From an uncultured Variovorax sp. (GTDB lineage Bacteria; Pseudomonadota; Gammaproteobacteria; Burkholderiales; Burkholderiaceae), in NCBI GenBank assembly GCA_946478645.1, contig CAMLCW010000318.1, forward strand, positions 1-6,036: a DNA stretch of 6,036 nucleotides. The letters run 5' to 3'. Each line of letters begins with the position of its first letter. Positions within the stretch are counted from its first letter, which is position 1. Below the pieces are notes generated by a model, which was given only the letters and a program-made list of their open reading frames with translations, ran no database searches and was not told the DNA's origin. The position numbers were made by a program, and so were the translations under genes. This document shows positions 1 through 6,036 of this stretch, piece after piece.

Positions 1-1815
1 ACGCTGCAGGACCAGCTCTTCGGCCGCGACTTGCCGCGACTGGTCGAGGCGCTCGAGCTGCCCGTGCGCACCGCGCTGCTCAAGGGGCGCGGAAGCTACC
101 TCTGCCTGCACCGGCTCGACATGGCGCGCCACGACGCCTCGCTGCCCGAGCGCGGCAGCCTGCGGACGCTGGCCAAGATCGAGCAGTGGTCCAAGGCCAC
201 GCGCACCGGCGACCTCGCCGAGCTGCCGGGGCTCGACGAGCGTTCGCCGCTGATCCCGCTGATCACCTCCACGCGCGAGAACTGCCTCGGCGCGCAATGC
301 CCGCAGTTCAAGCCCTGCCACGTGAACCTCGCGCGGCGCGAGGCGCTCGCGGCCGACGTGGTGGTCATCAACCATCACCTGTTCTTCGCCGATCTCGCGG
401 TGCGCGAGACCGGCATGGCGGAGCTGCTGCCGACGGTGAGCGTGGTCGTGTTCGACGAGGCGCACCAGCTCAACGAGACCGGCGTGCAGTTTCTCGGTGC
501 GCAGCTCGGCAGCGGCCAGGCGCTCGATTTCGCGCGCGACATGCTCGGCGCCGGCCTGCAGCATGCGCGCGGACTGGTCGACTGGCAGCAGCTCGTGGCC
601 GGGGTCGAGCGGGCGGCGCGCGAGCTGCGCCTTGCCGTCGGCAAGCAGTGGCCCGGCGCCAAGCTGCGCTGGGTCGGAGCTTCGCCCGAGGGTATCGATG
701 CGCAGGCCTGGCAGGACGCCCTCGAGGCGCTGCAGCATGCCTTCGAGATGGCCGCGGAGGGGCTCGACACGGTCAGCGAGATATCGCCCGATTTCGTGCG
801 GCTGCACGAACGGGCGCTGCAACTGGGCCGCCGGGCCGCGCGCTTTGCCCAGCCCTGCGAGGTCGATTCGGTGCGCTGGGTCGACGTGGGCACGCAATTG
901 CGGCTCGTCGAATCGCCGCTCGACATCGCCGACGCCATGCGCACGCGCGTGCTCAAGATCGCGCAAGGTGAGGAAAGCGGCGACGCCGAGGAGGGCGTTC
1001 GCCGCGCGGCCCCGCCGGAGCGCCGCCGCGCCTGGGTCTTCACTTCGGCCACGCTCGGCGACGAACCGACCTTGCGCTGGTTTACCGAGCCCTGCGGCCT
1101 TGGCGACGCCGAGGTGCTCCGGGTGCGCAGCCCGTTCGACTATGCCGCGCAGGCCGGCCTCTACGTGCCCCGCGTCTTTCCCAAGCCCAACGACGCCTCC
1201 CACAGCCTGCGCGTGGCGCAGCTCGCCGCGCGCGGCGCGGCCGAGCTCCACGGGCGCACGCTGGTGCTGACCACCACGCTGCGTGCCCTGCGCACCATCG
1301 GCGACGAGATGCGCAAGCAGTTCGAGCCGATGGAGCCGCATCTGCGGCCCGAGGTGCTGGTACAGGGCGAGCTGCCCAAGCGCGTGCTGATGGACCGCTT
1401 CCGCGAAGGTTCGGACGCGGGGCGCGCGGGCTGCGTGCTGGTCGCATCGGCTTCGTTCTGGGAAGGTTTCGATGCGCCGGGCGACGCGCTGCAACTGGTG
1501 GTGATCGACAAACTGCCGTTCCCTCCGCCCAACGATCCGCTCGTCGAGGCGCGCTCGCAGCGCCTCGAGGCCCAGGGCCGCAGCGCGTTCAACGACTATT
1601 CGCTGCCCGAGGCGGCCGTGGCGCTGAAGCAGGGCGCAGGGCGCCTGATCCGTCGCGAGACGGACTGCGGCGTGCTGGCGATCTGCGACACGCGGCTCGT
1701 GGCCATGGGCTATGGCCGGCGCCTGGTGGCGGCGCTGCCGCCGATGCGCCGGCTCGACAGCGAGGCCGATTTCGACACTGCCATCGGCGCGCTGAAGAGC
1801 GCACTTTCGCACTGA
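1..1815 (+). CDS. DinG/YoaA-family ATP-dependent DNA helicase with 4Fe-4S cluster (5' partial)
   Basis: A superfamily 2 (XPD-like) helicase, expected to unwind DNA 5' to 3' using ATP during repair or replication restart. The frame is open from base 1, so the gene starts upstream. The first visible residues, TLQDQLFGRDLP, are the motif Ia region that follows Walker A, so roughly 50-80 N-terminal residues including the ATP-binding loop are missing; the TTG at 31 is internal. Counting codons from base 1, the four expected cluster cysteines are Cys35 (GRGSYLC) and Cys95, Cys100 and Cys106 (CLGAQCPQFKPC). The Walker B box DEAH is at 152-155, FTSATL at 347-352, SFWEGFDAPG near 485-494 and the arginine-finger motif QGAGRLIRR at 544-552. 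The visible 604 residues fit a family of about 640-720. DinG and YoaA cannot be separated here; YoaA-like size is slightly favoured. It ends at a terminator facing bamD. Confidence 0.93.
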   Translation, partial: TLQDQLFGRDLPRLVEALELPVRTALLKGRGSYLCLHRLDMARHDASLPERGSLRTLAKIEQWSKATRTGDLAELPGLDERSPLIPLITSTRENCLGAQCPQFKPCHVNLARREALAADVVVINHHLFFADLAVRETGMAELLPTVSVVVFDEAHQLNETGVQFLGAQLGSGQALDFARDMLGAGLQHARGLVDWQQLVAGVERAARELRLAVGKQWPGAKLRWVGASPEGIDAQAWQDALEALQHAFEMAAEGLDTVSEISPDFVRLHERALQLGRRAARFAQPCEVDSVRWVDVGTQLRLVESPLDIADAMRTRVLKIAQGEESGDAEEGVRRAAPPERRRAWVFTSATLGDEPTLRWFTEPCGLGDAEVLRVRSPFDYAAQAGLYVPRVFPKPNDASHSLRVAQLAARGAAELHGRTLVLTTTLRALRTIGDEMRKQFEPMEPHLRPEVLVQGELPKRVLMDRFREGSDAGRAGCVLVASASFWEGFDAPGDALQLVVIDKLPFPPPNDPLVEARSQRLEAQGRSAFNDYSLPEAAVALKQGAGRLIRRETDCGVLAICDTRLVAMGYGRRLVAALPPMRRLDSEADFDTAIGALKSALSH

Positions 1816-1841
1816 AATCCGACACTGGCGGCAGCCAAAGA

Positions 1842-1863
1842 AAAAGGCCCCGCAGGGCCTTTT
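1842..1863. terminator. Bidirectional Rho-independent terminator between helicase gene and bamD
   Basis: A perfect 9-bp inverted repeat, AAAAGGCCC at 1842-1850 and GGGCCTTTT at 1855-1863, encloses the 4-base loop CGCA. On the plus strand the stem ends in TTTT then CTGT, 27 bases past the helicase stop codon. On the minus strand it ends in TTTTT then CTTT, just after the bamD stop. The symmetric A and T flanks let one element serve both convergent genes; the longer U-tract lies on the bamD side. Confidence 0.88.
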
Positions 1864-1876
1864 CTGTCTCGCCGGC

Positions 1877-2683
1877 CTACCAGACCTTCCACCAGGGATC
1901 GTCCTTGCCCTTGAAGCCGTTCGCCAGGTACTGGCTCTGCGGGTAGTTGGTGGTCAGCACGCGCTGCGCATCGTCGCGCAGGTCCTTCATGCCGAGCGCG
2001 TCGTACGAGCGCACGATGATGTACAGGGCCTCTTCGAGGGCCGGCACCTCGCGGTAGTCGGCCAATGCGAGCTGCGCGCGGTTGATGGCCGCGAGGTAGG
2101 CGCCGCGCGAGTAGTAGTAGCGCGCCACGTGCACTTCGTACTGGGCCAGCGAGTTCACGATGTAGTTCATGCGCTGGCGTGAATCGGGCGCATAGCGCGA
2201 CTCGGGAAAGCGCGTGACCAGTTCCTTGAACGACTCGAAGGATTCCTTGGCGGCCTTCTGGTCGCGTTCGGAGAGGTCCTGGCGCGTGAGGAACGAGAAC
2301 AGGCCGAGGTCGTCGTTGAAGTTGATCACGCCCTTGAGATACAGCGCGTAGTCGAGCGCCGGGCTCGCCGGGTGCAGCTTCATGAAGCGGTCGATCGTGG
2401 CGATCGCGCTGGCCTTCTCGCCGGCCTTGTATTGCGCGTAGGCTTTTTCGAGCTGGGCCTGCTGCGCGAGCGGCGTGCCGGCGGCGCGGCCTTCGAGCTT
2501 CTCGTAGAGCGGCACGGCCTTGTCGTAGGCACCCGAATTGGCTTCGTCCTTGGCCTCCGAGTAGATGCGGTTGGGGCTCCAGCTGGCGGTCTTGTCTTCC
2601 TTGGTGGAAGAGCAGCCGGTGGCCAGCAGCGCGGCCGCGCTGAGGGCGATCCATGCGGGGACCGATAATTTGGCGCGATACAT
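1877..2683 (-). CDS. bamD: Outer membrane protein assembly factor BamD (ComL/YfiO lipoprotein)
   Basis: BamD is the essential lipoprotein of the Bam complex. It sits on the periplasmic face of the outer membrane and helps BamA fold and insert beta-barrel proteins. From the ATG at 2683 the product is 268 residues, close to known BamD/ComL proteins (about 245-270). The N-terminus is a lipoprotein signal: a short basic start, a hydrophobic stretch, and lipobox LATG before Cys24. Ser at +2 fits sorting to the outer membrane. Helical tetratricopeptide-like repeats fill about residues 40-250, with recognisable stretches such as YSEAKDEANSGAYDKAVPLY and LEEALYIIVRSYDALGM. The protein ends DPWWKVW. 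A GTG directly before the ATG (2684-2686) would add one residue; ATG is preferred, with GAAAG upstream as a weak ribosome site. Divergence from rluD is the same order as in E. coli, which supports the call. Confidence 0.95.
   Translation of the reverse strand: MYRAKLSVPAWIALSAAALLATGCSSTKEDKTASWSPNRIYSEAKDEANSGAYDKAVPLYEKLEGRAAGTPLAQQAQLEKAYAQYKAGEKASAIATIDRFMKLHPASPALDYALYLKGVINFNDDLGLFSFLTRQDLSERDQKAAKESFESFKELVTRFPESRYAPDSRQRMNYIVNSLAQYEVHVARYYYSRGAYLAAINRAQLALADYREVPALEEALYIIVRSYDALGMKDLRDDAQRVLTTNYPQSQYLANGFKGKDDPWWKVW
2640..2669 (+). promoter_or_regulatory. Candidate rluD promoter (-35 CTGAGG, -10 GATAAT)
   Basis: GATAAT at 2664-2669 matches the -10 consensus at five of six positions. 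CTGAGG at 2640-2645, 18 bases upstream, matches the -35 consensus at three of six. The predicted start near 2676 leaves a leader of about 22 bases before the GTG at 2698. The element lies in the first codons of bamD on the other strand. There it makes Leu codon 6 a TTA, normally very rare at this GC content. This supports a non-coding constraint, though low GC near a start codon can also be selected for translation. Confidence 0.4.
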
Positions 2684-2697
2684 CACAGACGGCTTTC

Positions 2698-3723
2698 GTG
2701 AAACAGTTGCCCCGAATTATATCGACCGACCCCTCGGACCTTCCCCTTGATGCCGCCGAGGCGGAAGAGGGCGCCGACCCGGTCGAGGCCAGCGAACTGC
2801 GCCCTTTCACCGTCGGGCCGGCGGAGCACGGGCTGCGGCTCGACCGGGCGCTGGCTGCGCTGGTGCCGGAGTTTTCGCGCAACTATCTGCAACAGCTGAT
2901 CGAGGCCGGCGCCGTCGAGATGCAGGGACGCGTGCTGCAGAAGGCTTCGGCCACCGTGCGCGCCGGCCAGACGGGCCGCATCGAGTTGCGCCCGACGCCA
3001 CAGAGCCAGGCCTTTCGGCCCGAGGCCATGGAGATCGTCACGCTGCACGAGGACGAGCACCTGCGCATCATCGACAAGCCGGCCGGCCTGGTCGTGCATC
3101 CGGCCCCGGGCCATTGGAGCGGCACGCTGCTCAACGGATTGCTGGCGCTCGATGCGCGGGCCTCGCTGCTGCCGCGCGCGGGCATCGTGCACCGGCTCGA
3201 CCGCGACACCAGCGGCCTGATGGTGGTGGCGCGCACGCGTGCCGCCATGGACGCGCTGGTGGCGCTGATCGCGGCGCGCGAGGTCAAGCGGCAGTACCTC
3301 GCGCTCGCCCACAAGCCGTGGACCGGGGCGGCCTCGCGCCAGGTCGACGCGCCGATCGGCCGCGATCCGCGCAACCGGCTGCGCATGGCGGTGGTCAACC
3401 TCGAGCGCCATGCCGGCAAGACCGCGCGCACCTTCATCGAACGCCTCGACAGCAATGCCCAGGGCTGCGCCGTGCGCTGCACGCTCGAGACCGGGCGCAC
3501 CCACCAGATCCGTGTGCACATGGCCTCGCTCGGCCATCCGCTCGTGGCCGATACCCTGTATGGCGGCGCACCCGCCGCGGGGCTGACGCGCCAGGCGCTG
3601 CATGCATTCCGGCTCGCATTCGTGCACCCCATGACACAGGCGCCGCTCGAGTTCCGGGCCGCGCCGCCCGCCGACCTGGTGCACGCGCTGCAGGCCTGGG
3701 GGCTGGATTACAATCGCGCCTGA
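2698..3723 (+). CDS. rluD: 23S rRNA pseudouridine synthase RluD (RluA family)
   Basis: RluD converts uridines 1911, 1915 and 1917 in helix 69 of 23S rRNA to pseudouridine in the cytoplasm, supporting 50S maturation and subunit joining. Counting from GTG 2698 (341 residues; E. coli RluD has 326), an S4 RNA-binding domain spans about 46-96 (LRLDRALAALVPEFSRNYLQ). The catalytic domain follows, with IIDKPAGLVVHP and the signature HRLDRDTSG whose Asp168 is the expected nucleophile. Near the C-terminus are GRTHQIRVHMASLGHPLVAD and YGG. The start is uncertain. An in-frame ATG at 2653, preceded by GAGGG, would add 15 residues but would overlap bamD by 31 bases and lie upstream of the predicted transcript start near 2676. 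TTG 2707 is another choice. The divergent bamD neighbour favours RluD over the related RluC. Confidence 0.93.
   Translation: MKQLPRIISTDPSDLPLDAAEAEEGADPVEASELRPFTVGPAEHGLRLDRALAALVPEFSRNYLQQLIEAGAVEMQGRVLQKASATVRAGQTGRIELRPTPQSQAFRPEAMEIVTLHEDEHLRIIDKPAGLVVHPAPGHWSGTLLNGLLALDARASLLPRAGIVHRLDRDTSGLMVVARTRAAMDALVALIAAREVKRQYLALAHKPWTGAASRQVDAPIGRDPRNRLRMAVVNLERHAGKTARTFIERLDSNAQGCAVRCTLETGRTHQIRVHMASLGHPLVADTLYGGAPAAGLTRQALHAFRLAFVHPMTQAPLEFRAAPPADLVHALQAWGLDYNRA
2716..2721 (-). promoter_or_regulatory. Candidate bamD promoter -10 (TATAAT)
   Basis: Read on the minus strand, 2721-2716 is a perfect TATAAT inside an otherwise GC-rich region. It predicts a transcript start near 2709, giving bamD a 5' leader of about 26 bases. 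No convincing -35 box is visible 16-18 bases upstream, so the promoter may be of another type or need an activator. If rluD starts at 2698, this element lies within rluD codons 7-8. It forces Ile codon ATA, which is unusual in DNA this GC-rich. Confidence 0.5.
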
Positions 3724-3847
3724 CGGCCCGAGGGCCGCGCCGGCCATCCGATGCCGGCCTTGCGTTGCACTCGCCGCGTGCCGGCAGCGCCTCCTTCCAT
3801 CCTTGTGAGCCAGCGTCACCCGACGCCTTTTCCCGGATAACGCAAAC
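3724..3847. other. rluD-scpB intergenic region with GC-rich hairpins
   Basis: This 124-base gap opens with two inverted repeats directly after the rluD stop. The first is CGGCC/GGCCG (3724-3728 with 3733-3737). The second is GCCGGC/GCCGGC (3739-3744 with 3753-3758), with a loop of 8 bases. No T-run follows either, so they are weak candidates for an intrinsic terminator; they might pause polymerase or protect the rluD mRNA end. No good sigma-70 promoter is visible before scpB. TTGCAC at 3765 has no matching -10, and GATAAC at 3836 lies too close to the ATG to serve a leadered transcript. A weak ribosome site (GGA at 3835-3837) precedes scpB. Confidence 0.45.
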
Positions 3848-4614
<767 letters not shown>

Positions 4615-4618
<4 letters not shown>

Positions 4619-6036
4619 GCCCTTCCGACACCGACGACGCGGCCTTCGTGCCGGTCCCGCCCGAATCGACCGACGCAGCCGCAGCGGCCGGCGAGAGCGA
4701 GGCGCCCAAGAAAAAGCGTGCGCCGCGCCGCAAGAAGGCCGTCGAGCCGGCCGCAGAGGGCGAGGCAGTCTCCGCTGCCGACGAGGCGCGCCCGGCCGAG
4801 CCGGTGGCGCAGCCGTTGCCCGAGCCCAAGCCTGAACCCGAAGCTGCGCCCGCGCCCGCGCCGGTGCAGCAGGAAGTCCGCGCGCGCGACGACGACCGGA
4901 ACGACGAGGCTGATCAAGAGGACGACGAAGAGGACGAGGAGCCCGACGAGGAAGAAGACGACCTCGACCGCGCCCGCCGCGCGGCCGAGCGCGCGCAGCG
5001 CAATGCGCCGCCGCCCGAGCCGATTCGCTTCGCAGACGTCATCTCGGGGCAGTTCGATGCCGACGAGGAAAGTCCCGAAGTGCCGCCGCTCAAGCGCGTG
5101 CTGCTGCCGGAGGCCGATTCGCCCAAGCTGCACAAGGTGCTCGCGCAGGCGGGCCTGGGTTCGCGGCTCGAGATGGAGCAGCTGATCCTGCAGGGCCGCA
5201 TCTCGGTCAACAACGAGCCGGCCCACATCGGCCAGCGCATCCAGTACGGCGACCAGGTCAAGGTCAACGGCAAGCCGATCCGCTACCGCATCGCGCCGCC
5301 GCCGCCGCGCGTCATCGCGTACCACAAGCCGGTGGGCGAGGTCGTCACGCACGACGATCCGCAGAACCGGCCGACGGTGTTCCGCAAGCTGCCGCGCCTG
5401 CAGCAGGGCAAGTGGCAGTCGGTGGGGCGCCTCGACCTGAACACCGAGGGCCTGCTGCTGTTCAGTAGCTCGGGCGACCTCGCCAACCAGTTGATGCATC
5501 CGCGCTTCGGGCTCGAGCGCGAATACGCCGTGCGTGTGCTCGGTGCGCTCAGCGCCGACGAGAAGAAGCGCCTGCTCGTCGGCGTGCGCCTCGACGACGG
5601 CATGGCCCAGTTCGGCACCATCGAGGACGGCGGCGGCGAGGGCTCCAATTGCTGGTACCGCGTCACCATCTCCGAAGGCCGCAACCGCGAGGTGCGGCGC
5701 CTGTTCGAATCGGTCGGCCATGCGGTCAGCCGCCTGATCCGCATCCGCTACGGCGCGATGGTGCTGCCGCGCGGGCTGAAGCGCGGCGCCTGGATGGAGC
5801 TCGACGAGCGCGACATCAATGCGCTGTTCCAGGCCTCGGGCGGGGGTGCGCCGCGCCCGCAGCAGCGTGGCCAGGAAGGCCCGGGCGGCGGCGGTCGCAA
5901 CGGGCGCAACAAGAAGCGCCGCGGCAATCGCAACGGGGGCGGACAGGGCCAGCGCGAGGAGGGCCGCGACGCGATCCCGAACCCGCTCGGCGACGGCCGT
6001 GGTGAACGCGGCCTCGGCGTCCTGGTCCCAGTGCGT
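4615..6036 (+). CDS. rluB: 23S rRNA pseudouridine synthase RluB (RsuA/RluB family), long extensions, 3' partial
   Basis: RluB makes pseudouridine 2605 in 23S rRNA near the peptidyl transferase centre. The frame from ATG 4615 is open for 474 codons to the window edge. The start overlaps the scpB stop (ATGA), with GGA 8 bases upstream. Residues 1-170 are a low-complexity extension: basic [11 protein letters not shown] at 31-41, Pro/Ala/Glu-rich sequence, then 92-118 where 21 of 27 residues are Asp or Glu. The S4 RNA-binding domain is at about 171-220 ([14 protein letters not shown]). The catalytic domain follows, with [13 protein letters not shown] and the likely nucleophile Asp274, then REYAVRV and [16 protein letters not shown]. 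It ends near 408. A Gly/Arg/Asn/Gln-rich tail follows ([15 protein letters not shown]). E. coli RluB has 291 residues. RluE and RluF are alternatives; the S4 domain argues against RluE and the scpB neighbour favours RluB. Confidence 0.92.

Noticed and set aside
31..33. TTG at 31 as the true start of the helicase
   Set aside because: The frame is open upstream and encodes TLQDQLFGRD, the motif Ia region of the family. Starting at 31 would leave a helicase without its ATP-binding region.
3255..3262. GCTGGTGG, the E. coli Chi sequence, in rluD
   Set aside because: One octamer is expected by chance in GC-rich coding DNA, and Chi sequence is not conserved between distant lineages.
4706..4719. AAGAAAAAG run in rluB as a possible programmed frameshift site
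   Set aside because: It is not a full A-AAA-AAG heptamer in the right phase, no ribosome-site or pseudoknot pattern was evident, and the zero frame encodes the whole enzyme while the -1 frame stops by 4835.
5941..6036. Minus-strand frame at the right edge reading [19 protein letters not shown], protein-like
   Set aside because: It is codon-aligned antisense to the open rluB frame and shows no stop or start in the window. It cannot be separated from a shadow without downstream sequence.

Overview
The window is about 6 kb of very GC-rich DNA with strongly GC-biased third codon positions. It carries ordinary chromosomal housekeeping genes of a proteobacterium. Gene content and protein style suggest a betaproteobacterium of the Comamonadaceae type, perhaps Variovorax or a relative; this is inferred from protein resemblance, without any search.

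Layout: (1) 1-1815, plus strand: a DinG/YoaA-family iron-sulfur DNA helicase whose 5' end, including the Walker A motif, lies outside the window. (2) 1842-1863: a bidirectional hairpin terminator between two convergent genes. (3) 1877-2683, minus strand: bamD, the lipoprotein subunit of the outer-membrane beta-barrel assembly machine. (4) 2640-2721: a compact divergent control region in which the best promoter candidate of each gene lies inside the first codons of the other. (5) 2698-3723, plus strand: rluD, a 23S rRNA pseudouridine synthase, probably starting at a GTG. (6) 3724-3847: a 124-base gap with GC-rich hairpins but no clear promoter. (7) 3848-4618, plus strand: scpB, the chromosome segregation and condensation factor, with a low-complexity C-terminal tail. 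(8) 4615-6036, plus strand: rluB, a second 23S rRNA pseudouridine synthase of the RsuA/RluB family. It overlaps scpB by ATGA and stays open to the window end. It carries a roughly 170-residue low-complexity N-terminal extension and a Gly/Arg/Asn-rich C-terminal tail.

The bamD-rluD divergent pair and the scpB-rluB pair are both arrangements known from other bacteria. rluD and rluB modify different sites of the large ribosomal subunit RNA; bamD serves the envelope, scpB the chromosome, and the helicase DNA repair. I see no mobile element, CRISPR array, tRNA, rRNA or phage gene. I do not see a previously undescribed system. The most interesting points are the interlocked bamD/rluD promoter region and the long low-complexity stretch spanning the scpB-rluB junction.
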